Part shown: positions 1 to 10,500 of the stretch, piece by piece
Numbering within the stretch: the first letter of the stretch is position 1
Layout of the letters: every line of letters starts with the position of its first letter
NCBI GenBank assembly: GCA_033439265.1
Contig: JAVTVX010000010.1
Span: 6,882,001 to 6,946,000, forward strand
Direction of reading: 5' to 3'
From: Dillenia suffruticosa
Lineage: Eukaryota; Streptophyta; Magnoliopsida; Dilleniales; Dilleniaceae
DNA: 64,000 nt
The notes under the pieces: generated by a model
The model's input: only the letters and a program-made list of their open reading frames with translations
Told to the model about the DNA's origin: nothing
Databases searched by the model: none
Position numbers and translations under genes: made by a program

Positions 1-164
1 TTTTTCATAAAGTGTCTTTTCATCTATAAAGCTGAATCGGTCACTAGAGGTGGCTAGTCCTTCCATATAGCATAATCAATATCCAAACAGCCCAAATGGA
101 GAAGTATCATTTCCCTCCATTCCTTATAATTCTCTCCGTTCAAATCGGGAAAATCATATTTCAA
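1..164 (-). pseudogene. gag: copia gag N-terminal fragment
   Basis: Reading the minus strand leftwards from about 164 gives a protein segment with the plant copia gag start pattern: DLKYDFPDLNGENY, then KEWRE, then an LGCLDIDYAI stretch. This is the conserved N-terminus of UBN2-type gag polyproteins, where a short hydrophobic aliphatic helix follows the LNG.NY.EW signature. Two in-frame TAG codons follow within about 40 bases, after IWKD and again shortly before the window edge, so the copy is not translatable as it stands. The rest of gag and all of pol lie to the left of the window. Gag would form the cytoplasmic particle that packages the element RNA. Confidence 0.75.
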
Positions 165-1421
165 ATCTATGGTTTGTAATACTACAAAATAAATAAACAT
201 GCTTATTAATTATATGTGAAACATTTAATATATGTTTACCAATGCAAACATACAAAAATAAATCTATGATATAGAAACTGTCTGTGAACTAAATTTCTAA
301 TTCTATTAAATTTAATTAACTTTATGATAAGATTTATCAAAAATAGATCATTCCCCACTATTCGTGGGCTAATTAAGAAACTACCAATAGTTAGTCTTTT
401 CTTTATCCTTTTCTATTTAGCCCTATAAGACGTTTTTTCTAGTACACCAGGTAGGTTCCCAGGTAGGTGTTGAGTCACATGGGACCGCTAAAAAATCAGT
501 CAACCTTAGACTTATCTTCGTCTTTATGACAAAACTAGCCTATGCATGCACTAAATCAACCGCATTTATAGCATTATATAGAAAAGAGATTTCACATAAA
601 TAAACTACTATTGAAAATAACTATTTTGATATCTTTATCTTTCATTTTATTATTTTCATACAACAAAAATCCTATGGGATAAAATTCATTTTATAAAAAT
701 AATTTTCATGTCAAATTTATCATTTTCTTAATGTGATCATGTTTTTATATATAATTTTCTATTTAATTGTGACTGCTGTGGCTAAACCCTAATTAATTTC
801 AAAAATTATATTGATCACAAGGATAATAATAGTAATCAATTTTGTCATGCTAAGATGCATAAAATAAAATTGCAATTAAATTATCTAATACATTTATTAA
901 TTTTGTACCTTTATTTTAAAAATTAATTTTATACATAATATTTTAATATAAAGGTCTAATATGAAACAAATGAATTTTTATTAGGCCTTTTGAAATATAT
1001 TGTAGGGATTTGATTAAAAAATGAATGATCTCTTTAAAGATCATTTAATACAAAGTATAAATGATTTTCCAAAAAGAAAAAAATTGATCATATAGTCATT
1101 CATTGAATAAATGAATATTTAAAATATTACAATTTTTTTATTGTCCTTGATGGCCCATTTATTTCATTTTCTGCACTTTTAATGTTGTCATCTTCTACTT
1201 GATGGACTCAAGGATCCCAACCCGGAATCAATGACTTCCGGCGAGTCCATATGCCGGAAAACCACCGGAAAGTGCAGAAATATTCCAAAATAATTTTAAA
1301 AATATAGTTTTGATCATATTCTATCGGGTTCAACTTTTCAAAAAATCAAGATTTTTAGATCACTAATTCAAAATCTGAAAATCATAATTTTTGAAAATGT
1401 CTTGAAAGTAGAGGACAAAAT
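165..1421 (-). other. untranslated leader of the left-edge copia element
   Basis: About 1.25 kb of AT-rich sequence between gag and the primer binding site. I see no coding signature in either direction. It contains a short GC-richer island at about 1200-1270 with a repeated CCGG-containing motif. A leader this long is more than copia gag expression needs and could include an older insertion, but I see no duplicated ends that prove one. Confidence 0.5.
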
Positions 1422-1433
1422 GCTCTGATACCA
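1422..1433 (-). other. primer binding site, initiator tRNA-Met type
   Basis: GCTCTGATACCA on the plus strand is the reverse complement of TGGTATCAGAGC, the standard plant copia primer binding site. It lies 2 nt from the LTR start at 1436 and fixes both the orientation (minus) and the LTR boundary. Confidence 0.85.
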
Positions 1434-1435
1434 AA

Positions 1436-1968
1436 TGTTAGAATATTTATATTGCAAACCAAATACAATAGTAAAAAATAATTCGAGAAATAGGATCGAA
1501 TGTACCTCCGGCCATTTTCGATTCCAATGATTCCCAACAATTGCGATAGCACCAAGTGATCTTGGAGCGTACAACGATTCCGACGATTTCGGACAATTAT
1601 GATAATACCAAAATAACATGCACAAACTTTTTAAACCCTCAATTTCTCTCGATAAATGGTGTGGAGACTTGATATTGAACTTAGCGGCCTAATGCACTAG
1701 GAGGGGGTTTATATAGACTCTCAACCATCAAATTGCCTTTAAAATCTCATAATTGTCACCCTAAAATATTGTTAATCATAATGAGAATTTAATCAAATAT
1801 TCATAACCGAAAACAAAATTAATTGTGTGGAGCTTTGAATAGGACACCTAAATGTGGCCAAATGCATCCCAATTCAAATCATTTTCATTTTTCATCACAT
1901 TTAATTTTTTTCGATTATGTTTTTCCCATTAATTATTGATTTGAATTCAAAAAATTAAATTCCTTACA
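1436..1968 (-). repeat. copia LTR (5' LTR, 533 bp)
   Basis: Starts TGTTAGAATA and ends CCTTACA, giving the TG...CA ends expected of an LTR. One end sits next to the primer binding site; the other abuts PAR1 exon sequence, where the paralogue at 41557 continues without interruption. Confidence 0.8.
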
Positions 1969-2314
1969 TCTATCTCCGACGATCTGCACACATAGACATC
2001 TTCTCCGCTCCTCTTCACATTTTTCTCTAGGATACATCTCTTGCCTGATGTTGACAGAGCAAATGCACATGAGTCTTCATTCAAACTCTCACATGTTATT
2101 TCCCCTGCATATCCCACAACAACATAAGTAGAGTTAATTTTTATTTTTCAAGAGACAAACAAATATACAAGAAAAGATTTTGTGGACTAGTTTATAAATT
2201 TAATATTGGAAGTTATTTAATGTTTCACTTGTATGCACCTAGAGAACGTTGCACGCAAAGGGCTAATGCAAGTGCAAGGAATGCAAAGGCTTTTATGCTA
2301 AAAGGAGAAGCCAT
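1969..2314 (-). pseudogene. PAR1-family gene, copy A, cut by a copia insertion
   Basis: Paralogue of the intact gene at 41104-41910. Exon 1 is 2239-2314 (76 bp, same length as in the paralogue) and encodes a signal peptide starting MASPFSIKAFAFLALALALC. A donor GT follows at 2238-2237, and a short intron leads to an acceptor AG at 2106-2105. Exon 2 runs from 2104 down to 1969, where the frame (EITCESLNEDSCAF, then SGKRCILEKNVKRSGEDVY) stops at the copia LTR. The surviving frame has no stop and keeps the cysteines at the positions of its twin, so decay is dominated by the insertion. The remaining exon 2 and exon 3 should lie beyond the far LTR, outside the window. PAR1 proteins are secreted cysteine-rich proteins; this copy should give no normal product. 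Confidence 0.85.
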
Positions 2315-2416
2315 TTTGGAGAGTGCTGAAAATTAAGTAAATAAACAAATAGAATACTATAAGTTGTTGATTTTGCTAGAAGGATTGTTGAGTGAAGATT
2401 TAATAAACGGAGGGGG

Positions 2417-2428
2417 TTTATATATAGT
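2417..2428 (-). promoter_or_regulatory. TATA box of PAR1 copy A
   Basis: TTTATATATAGT on the plus strand (reverse: ACTATATATAAA), about 105 bp upstream of the start codon at 2314. The intact paralogue has a TATA box at the same distance (42015-42025), and the sequence between TATA and ATG is alignable. Confidence 0.6.
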
Positions 2429-2429
2429 G

Positions 2430-5377
2430 TTTTGGATTAAAGTGTGAAAAGAACATAAACCACGCTTCAAATGTTAGTGAAAACAGTGGTCTTTGGTGGG
2501 AACCCACGAGGGTCGGTTGATTGGAGGGTTTAATGGGTCTGAGCAGGCCTTATGACCCCATGCTTGATAAATTGTTGTGTCATATTTCGTTGCCTCTCAA
2601 AAGACACCACCATTAATGGCGCATTGTCTTGCTAACCAGACAATGCATATCTCGTGTAAATATTTATAATTATTAATTAAATTAAAATCAATAAAATTCA
2701 TTTTTATTCCATTGAGCGAAATTATAATATACAGAACTATTACATTATACTTGTTTGTGTTTTCATGATATTATTCCAACCTATGTTTCATGGGAACAGA
2801 AAGAGGAAATGAAAATAGATATGAAATGGTACGAGAAAACGAAATTTTATAAAAATGTGAAACAAAAACTTGGGAAAATATATAAATATAAAAAAAATAT
2901 AAAGATTTTTATATAAATATTAATTATTTTTTGAAAATAATCGTATAGTCATATTTTATAATAAAAATCTAAAATAATCAAATATGTAATTATTAATTAT
3001 AACATAAATAATATAAAAAATTAAAAATTATAATTAATTAACTAAATAATTTGTTAATATGAAGAAACGTGTAAATATAGAAAATATAAGAATTTTAGTA
3101 TGAATATTAATTAATTTAATATATTAAAATATTTCTTAAATGTTTTAAAAACAAAGAAACATTAGTATTAAAAAGTTTCCTTGCATAGTAAATTCCAACT
3201 CTACATAAAAAGTACAAAGATAGCATAGAACTATCTCACGTCTCTTCTTAGTCAATTTCTCATCCTTTTAAAACCGTTTTTTTTTAATTTAAATATCGGG
3301 GATTTTGCTACCGGAGCACCCTATGGTAATTCTTGCAGGTTTTATCTCTCATGAAAGCTTAGGCGATCTCTGAACATCAATCTCACACTCGAATTAGCTC
3401 GAATTAGTGGAGCAGATATGTATGAAGTTTAAATCCAACTCCAATGGTTCGTATGATTAACTAAAGTTTTTTTTTTTCTTTCTTCTCATTTCGGTAAACA
3501 CAAATTAAAAATGAGTTTTTGTTTGTCCTTTGGACTAACTAGTTCCATGCGTTGAATTAAATTTTTGGTCACACAAGGCATTAAAGGTATAAAATACATG
3601 GTAGAGTTTTATGCAGAAAACCAAACATCAAATTAAAAGGACAATAATGATTCACTATAATAAGCATGACTTTGAGGTCTTTGATTTATGTTCCCTTCAG
3701 TTACGGGGAAGGCTTTTGAAATGTATGGCTCGCATTTTCCAAAGTTTGTTACTAGTAAAATGCTTTGATTAAGACTACAAAGTACTTCCTCTGAAACGGG
3801 AGCGAAATCTTTGCTTTTGTTTGGTATGGCTGGTCCCACTCATGACACGTGTTTTTTAAAACCAAATCGGACGGACCTTTCAACCGAAAATCATTTTATA
3901 AATCGGTTTGATTTTTATTATTAAATAAAATGAACTTAGATTCAATCAAAACCATTTAAAACTAATTAAAACTAATAAAACATTTAAACCGATATAAAAA
4001 AAACAATAAGATATCTATGACTTTCTATTTAAGTCATTTTTTATCATTTTATTTTTCATAGAAATATAAGAGTTCAAATTTAATTTTTTTATAGAAATAT
4101 ATAAATTTTATTTTATTTTAAAATATATAATATGTAAATTATATAAATGATAATATAATAATATTATCCGATTCGTAAGATAATCCAACTAACTTGATCA
4201 ATGATTTAATAAATTGATAAATTGACCGAGTTATTTATTGTTTCAATTTTAGAAACATTGCTCATAACAGGTATAATTTATAAATGGAAATGTTTTATTC
4301 ACATTTGTCTCGTATATTTTTTTCAAAGAGTTGACCTTTTGATGTATGTTCTAGTGACCATTATAATTTTTAACTCTTCAAAAGCTATTTTGTCTTTTTT
4401 TTTTTAATATTTTATCTATTTTATATTAATGACAATAAATAGATTTAAAAAATTAAAAATTATTTTACCCATATTACATTTTTTAGAATTTTACTATTTT
4501 TACTCTCTAATTTTTATAAGAAAAAATTTAAATTATTATTATAATATAAATTTAAATTAATTGATTGTATTTTTTAATGGTAAAAAAGTTGTCTTTTCTA
4601 ATAAATATATGATTTATATTATTTCTATCAATTCTGTATAATATATATTTGAACCAATTATTTTTAAAAAATAATTGATATTATATTTATAAATTTATAT
4701 TCCAATATATAACAATAATATAAAAAGAAATATTTTAAGAAATAAAACAAATTTAATTAATATAGAATTATCATTTTTGGTTATTTTATACACGAATAAC
4801 AACTGATATCAATTAGAGAACTAAACACTAATATCAATGAATAATAACGATCGGCCATTGATTATCGGTGTTAGTAATCAATCCTCGGCTATCAACCATC
4901 CATCATTTGTCATCACTGATAAACCAAATTTTATTAATTAAACCAAACAGACTATATATAAATGCAATTAATATAAAAAATTATAAAATATATCACTTTT
5001 ATTTAATAAAAAAAAGAAAGTATTATTTGAATCGTACCATAAAATAATTCCTTGATAGCACATAAGAACATTGCTTACTAATTGCTCATAGTAAGAGTTC
5101 AAAAAATAAATAATTTGTTGTCATAGTTAGAACACTAACAATCTAATAAGATTATTGATGATTTAGTTCAACACGCAAGTACTATGATTCAAATATTAAA
5201 CATGGAGGGTATGAGTTCCAATATTCCAGTATACCCTTTTGACTTTTTTTTGGCTAAGCAAAATAAATAAATAAATAACAAAATTATAATTTTTTTACGC
5301 AATTCCCACATATGAACATAAACATATAAAATTAGCCAATTCCTAAAAAATATATATTTCTTATTTATGGTACCCAT
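2430..5377. other. duplicated PAR1 flank, copy A; no gene
   Basis: Intergenic AT-rich DNA that aligns in blocks with 42030-45310. Shared blocks include the proximal promoter (2470-2645 with 42060-42235), a stretch with a conserved TTGGACTAACT motif (about 3530-3830 with 42650-42990), and 5100-5350 with 44210-44290 plus 45116-45300. A block at about 2790-3400 has no counterpart and is probably a private insertion or is lost in copy B. The open frames here (for example 3633-3839 and 4222-4407) have no recognisable domain and I treat them as chance. Confidence 0.7.
5373..5377. repeat. target-site duplication CCCAT (left)
   Basis: Matches CCCAT at 9015-9019 on the other side of the 3.6 kb LTR element. 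The empty site in copy B reads CTCATAATG at about 45317, confirming the insertion point. Confidence 0.8.
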
Positions 5378-6067
5378 TTTAATAGTCTACAATTATTTAA
5401 AATTATCTGATAAAGAAAAAAATCTCCATAACAACGGCAACTTTTCTTATTTTCATAAAATTTCAATTCTTTTGTACTCTCAATAAGAAAATAATTTTTT
5501 CTAAATTTTAAAATTTCCTTAATCTCGAATGATTTTAAATCAAATCTCTGTTATTTCAGAAGACAATTTCTCTACAAACTAAATAGGGTTTTTTACACAT
5601 CTTAGCACATAAAAGGCTATATATACAAAGCATAGGTAACCCATCTGCACGGCAACTTAATTCTTCACAAGAGAGGTATGGTTTCACAGCCAATTTCATA
5701 CCATCACAAATATGACTTCGTACTCAATCATATGCACAATCAGAGGCACGACTTCATATACATACACACAAATTACATCACTTGACATTACATACACAAC
5801 ATATAATATCTCCTTATATACAGTACTCATTGTACAATACTCTACATACAATACAAACAGGGCAACACATGAGAAAAGTTATAAACTACTCTTAGACTTT
5901 CTTTTATTATTCTTTTTTATTTAAGTGCCAGAGTTCCCCACTGAGCCACCCCCGGTGGGATTTAGCTAGGTTACCTATCGAAAAAGATCTAGCGAACATA
6001 ACATCACTAGTTTCCCGTTTGAGTTAGAAGGTTAGTTTAATTGTGTAGTCAAAATCCAACTTTAACA
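5378..6067 (+). repeat. left LTR of the LARD-like element
   Basis: 690 bp, starting just after the CCCAT duplication and ending TTTAACA. It aligns with 8323-9014 along its whole length, with many scattered substitutions and small indels, so this insertion is old. Confidence 0.8.
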
Positions 6068-6589
6068 GATTGCCACCATCCATAGGAAACGACTGACTAA
6101 TAAGCTGAAGAGACTTCACGCCCTGTTCGCTTTGTCTCTCCTATCACCATGCCTCCATCATCCATGCGTGACATTAAATAGAGTTACAACCCATCCTCAG
6201 GACGCCTCTCGGCATCGAAATGCTCAACTATCATCCAAATCCATCTAGTACCCCAATTTAATAATTTCTATCTGTCATCTCTTATTACTTTGCTAATGTT
6301 TTCAAATTGTGAGCTAGTTGTTTCAATATGGAATTTTGTCTTATATTAATTATGATAATAGTATTTCTATTCAACATGCTACACTTTTTCGTAGCATTTT
6401 GATCATGTTGACCATGCAGCAAACCAAGATGACTTTTGGCTAGTGATAACACAGTTTAGGGTACCCTTCTGCTAAGCAATTTTTTGGGCTCTACGTCTCG
6501 AAACGCATCGTCAATATGGATCGTAGCACCCAACTGGTTAGACACTATCCACACTCTCAACTTTATGCCTTATACCGGTTAAGCACCTA

Positions 6590-6835
6590 CTCTCTTGGCT
6601 CCGCATCACATACAGGTTCCATACCTATCCTCTTGTCTTTATGCCTCTCTAATCATCAGTATATGGGATGTAACTCTTAAGCGGGTGGCTTCCACATCCT
6701 CTTGACTCCACACCACATACGAGTTCCACATCTGCTCTCTTGTCTCTATGTCTCTCTAATCGTCAATATACGGAATATAACTCCCAAGCGAATGATTCCC
6801 ACATTCTCTCGGCTCCGCGCCGCGTATGAGTTTGG
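6590..6835 (+). repeat. tandem repeat, about 120-bp unit, two copies
   Basis: A CT-rich unit containing GGCTCCGC..CACATAC, GAGTTCCA, CTCTTGTCT, ATGCCTCTCTAATC and GGTG..TTCCACAT is repeated with divergence. It lies in the interior of the LARD-like element and encodes nothing recognisable. Confidence 0.55.
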
Positions 6836-6837
6836 CA

Positions 6838-7085
6838 CCCACTCCCTTGGTTTTCTATTTATATGTAGGTGTCAACCCTCGGATGGGATTCAACTCCCTT
6901 TCTTTTGGTTTTCTGTTTATATATGAGTCTCGGCCCTTGATTGGGATTCACTTCCCTACTCTCAGTTTTTTATCTATTTATAGGCCTCGGCATCCGGATG
7001 AGATTCAACTCCCTTTCTCTCACTTTTCTGTTTAATATGGCTACTACTACACCAGAAGGTATCTAACTCCCTTTCTCTCGACACC
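6838..7085 (+). repeat. tandem repeat, about 65-bp unit, roughly four copies
   Basis: Each unit carries GATTCAACTCCCTTTCTCT or a variant, followed by TTTTCTGTTTAT and a CTCGGC block. Divergence between units indicates age. The two overlapping open frames at 6702-7035 are by-products of this repetition. Confidence 0.6.
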
Positions 7086-8322
7086 GTAACATACCAGTTG
7101 TATCATTGCTTCAGTACATATATATTCTCTCGATTCTGATACCTAATATTCTCTCATAGCTACAATACCTCTCAAGACAACTCAACACTCAGGTTACTTC
7201 ATCTCAACATAATCTGCTTTTTCACTTATAAAATTTTTATATATCATGTTAACATAAGATGCAAGAAGTAATCTTCCCTATATACATACGAAGTCTGAAG
7301 AGCCTCTTCAGCAACCTCACCTCATTCTCCTTTACTCCAACCTCCAACCTCTTATACTCATTGAGAATTTATCGTACTAATGAAACACAGACTCTCTGTC
7401 TTTATCGCTCAAGGTAGCCTATGCTATCTCACTTATTTGATTCCCTCTAGTACACAACTGGGACATTACTTGAAACTTGACAAGTGTAGCTGGCTTCCAT
7501 CTATCATAACACATACACTCTACGTCACCAAAGATTTCTCCGCAATTTCCACTAGGAAATCCATGACCAGATTCCAATATCATCAGTATGAGATTAAATG
7601 TCTTCTCCATATCATCTAAACCATGAGAAACTTTGCACATCATGATTTCTCAGTAGTTTCTATCAAAGGCACTCCCTCGGCACTTCATTCGCTTACTCAT
7701 TCTTCATCAGTAACCTCAACTAATAATTATCACCTAGCCCAATCTCCTCCACCACTTCCTCTAACTCTTTCTCAGTCATCACACTCCTAATCTAGCTTAT
7801 ATCAAGGTGACCTTGTGGTTCAAAACCCTTCATAAACCTCACAATCAAAATTTTTTAACAAGCCCATCTGACTACTACTACAAAACTTACAGATTGTTGA
7901 ATGATCTCTTGGCCATCTAGCCCTTCCCCGTCAGTCTGTTATCTCACTCAATACACTTTGCTTGGCCATCTTCTCTTAATATACTTCGGTCATTTGATCT
8001 CTCGATCATCGATCATTTGACCTCTTGGTTGCTAAATCTTTTGGTCACCTGACCTCTCGGTCATTCGGCCCCTCGGTCACAAATCTTATAATCAAAATTT
8101 TTTCTCAAGTATTCTCACAGTCTATCACAAAAAATGTATGTAATACAATTCACCCAATATGAAAATCCTTTATAAAGAGACGCAAAAGCCTAATCGACAC
8201 CTTCCGCACTTGGTACTTCACTTTTTCATCTCTTTTTCATCTCTTTTTCATCTCTAATTCACTCTATTTCTAATACCAATTTTTCAGAATGCCATTAGAA
8301 ATGGAAAACAAATGACGGTACT
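7086..8322. other. interior of the LARD-like element, no gene found
   Basis: CT-rich sequence without a retroviral-type motif on either strand. At about 7960-8090 a short unit built on CTCGGTCA and TTTGACCTCT is repeated several times. The frames at 7380-7619 (plus) and 7419-7643 (minus) overlap each other and show no domain. Confidence 0.5.
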
Positions 8323-9014
8323 TGACTTAATAGTCCACAATCATTCATAATTATCTGATAAGGAAGAAAATCTCCACGATAGTGGAAACTTTCCTTATTC
8401 CCGTGGGATTCAAATTCTCTTATACTCTCGATAAGAAATGAAAACTTTTTAAAATCTTAAATCTTGATTAATCTCGAGTGATTCTAAATCAAATCCTTAC
8501 CATTTTGGAAGATAATTTCTCTACAAGGTAAATAGGGTGTTCTACGCATCTTGGCACATAGAAGGCTATATATATAGAGTAAAGACAACTCATTAGTAGG
8601 GCAACTCAAATTTTCACAAGGGAGATATGGTTTCATAGCCAATTCCATACCATCAGAGGTGTAACTTCGTACTCAACTATATATACAATCAAAGGTATGC
8701 TTCATACACATGCACACAGATTATATCACATAGAATTACATACGCAATGTACAATATCTCTTTATACTCAGAACTCATTATACAATACTCTATACACACA
8801 ATACATACAGTACAACAAAGGGCAAAAGTTACAAGCTACCATCAGTTTTTATTATTATTCTTTCTGATTTGACTATCAAATGCCCCCGCTAGGCCACTCC
8901 GGCAAGGTTTTTGCAAGTTTTCCATCGAAAAAGATCCAGCAGACATGATATGACCGGTTTCCTATTTGAGTCAAAATGGTAGTTTAACTATGGAGTCAAA
9001 ATCTGACTTAAACA
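8323..9014 (+). repeat. right LTR of the LARD-like element
   Basis: About 692 bp, beginning TGACTTAATAG and ending CTTAAACA, followed by the CCCAT duplication at 9015-9019. The exact start may differ by about 3 bp because the first bases of the left LTR have changed. Confidence 0.75.
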
Positions 9015-9019
9015 CCCAT

Positions 9020-10500
9020 AATATTATAAATGTCATTGTCTATGAGCAATGAACTGTTTATGTGATAAAAAATAATGAAGAATAATATTGAAAAAATCTG
9101 TTTCATAGCAATTCAATGTAAAACATAATTTGTGATCAATTGCATTTCCGTTGGTTTTTTGACAGATTTGTGGTACAATAACCTATAAATTCTAATCAAG
9201 TGTATTCTTTTGTCCGCTACCGGCACTTTCACTCTCTTTTCTATTCTCCTTTGTCTCACTCTTTCTTTCTTGATCCATTCTTTGTCATCTTGCTAGACTC
9301 TCTCTCTTCCTTTGCTCTTTCTCTTCTCTCCATCCTTGCAAACGATGGAGGCAGCTACAAGAGAAAGGAAGAGAGAAGATCATCAATTGTTTCTTCTCTT
9401 TTGTCTTTTCTTTTCTTTTTTCTCTCTCAACCGAATTTCACTCTCTTCCTTTTTCTCTCTTGATTGATTTTTTCTCTTCCTTTCTTTCTTTATTTCTTTT
9501 CTTTATTAGTAGCCTTTGTCTTTTCTCTATGAGATTAGAGCAAAAGATGGAAAGGTAAAGGTGATTGATGGCTAAAAGAGAGAGAAAATCGATGTCGAGA
9601 GAAAGAAGAAGAGATAAAATGCCCGAGACGGAGAGAGATAGAAGGTGCCAACAACAAAAATAAAGAAAGAGAAAAGGAGGTAGAACAAATGAAAAGAGAG
9701 AAAGGCTAGGTCCAGGGTGGCAACAAAGAGAAAGAGAATAGAAAGAGAGTGGTCAGACACTTTATTTTTTTAATCAGAGATCTCGAGTTCGAACTCTAAA
9801 AATAATAAAAATAAATTTGAAAAAATAAACCCCTAAAATGGGCCCTACAGTAGTCGAATCGAATTAGTCAGACAAAATCCAAATACCGATGATGAAAAAC
9901 TAAAAAAAAAAATAGAAAGAGAGATAGAAATTTCTAAAGACAAAGAAAGTGTATTGTCAATCAAAATATATATACAGTAAAGTTAGAATAGGAAATCTGT
10001 GATTTTACAACCATTTAATGAGTAATTCTATCTATATAATTATTGAATAAATTAGAATTAAAATTCAAACTTTAATGATGTAAGCTAGTGCACTTGTGGT
10101 CAAAGTGACTTATTTGGATTTTGAACTTTGTTTTGCTTAGCCTGTACAGATTTAGTTGTGGTCCAATTAAGACATTTCAGGAAGTCACATTGTGATGCCC
10201 ATCCCCCATTATGTTTCTTCTCTTTTTTTTTTTTGGAACTTTGAGACAAAAATATAACATTTTAATGAGTCGCTATAACTCAATTGATATTATCTCTTTT
10301 CCGATATGAGTTTGAGACTCGAAACCAAGTGGACCAAACCAAAGTTACATAGCATATGTGGTGAAGAGATTGTTTTTACTGGTCTACAGTGGACGTCTTT
10401 GAAAGATGCTTGGATTCCGTTTTTTTTGTGGAATGTTTGGGTGAAGTTTGTGATTTTTCTATGTTACTTCGCAATCAAGCCTAAAATGGCTTAAATCGTA
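9020..10500. other. duplicated PAR1 flank, copy A, continued; no gene
   Basis: Resumes the alignment with copy B: 9030-9130 matches 45330-45425, and 9130-10440 matches in blocks 53389-54090, with the copia element 45426-53383 lying between those blocks in copy B. A CT/GA-rich stretch at 9220-9760 is longer here than in copy B. Two short private stretches at about 9764-9900 and 10221-10325 contain GAGTTCGAACTC-like and GAGTTTGAGACTC-like motifs resembling tRNA B boxes and may be SINE pieces. No coding gene is supported. Confidence 0.6.

Larger units (their letters stand above)
1..1968 (-). mobile_element. Ty1/copia LTR retrotransposon, 5' end only, runs off left edge
   Basis: Minus-strand element made of gag start (1-164), a long AT-rich leader, a tRNA-Met-type primer binding site (1422-1433) and the 5' LTR (1436-1968). 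It is inserted in exon 2 of a PAR1-family gene: the base after the LTR continues that reading frame. The other LTR and the left target-site copy lie outside the window, so the duplication cannot be checked; the right candidate is TCTAT at 1969-1973. Confidence 0.85.
5378..9014 (+). mobile_element. non-autonomous LTR retrotransposon (LARD-like), 3637 bp
   Basis: Two direct LTRs of about 690 bp enclose about 2.25 kb of internal sequence with no gag or pol signature on either strand. The element is flanked by CCCAT duplications and is absent from the paralogous site near 45317. A TATA-like GGCTATATATACAAAG in the LTR suggests plus-strand transcription. I cannot recognise a standard primer binding site after the first LTR or a polypurine tract before the second, so orientation and superfamily are uncertain. 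The interior is mostly tandemly repeated CT-rich sequence. Large retrotransposon derivatives of this type are mobilised by proteins of other elements. Confidence 0.75.

Noticed and set aside
6702..7035. Two overlapping plus frames of 74 and 69 codons
   Set aside because: They lie in tandem repeats of the LARD-like element and have no coding signature.
9200..9760. Frames of 87 and 62 codons rich in Phe/Leu/Ser
   Set aside because: CT/GA low-complexity sequence; the paralogous region in copy B (53480-53620) does not keep the frames.
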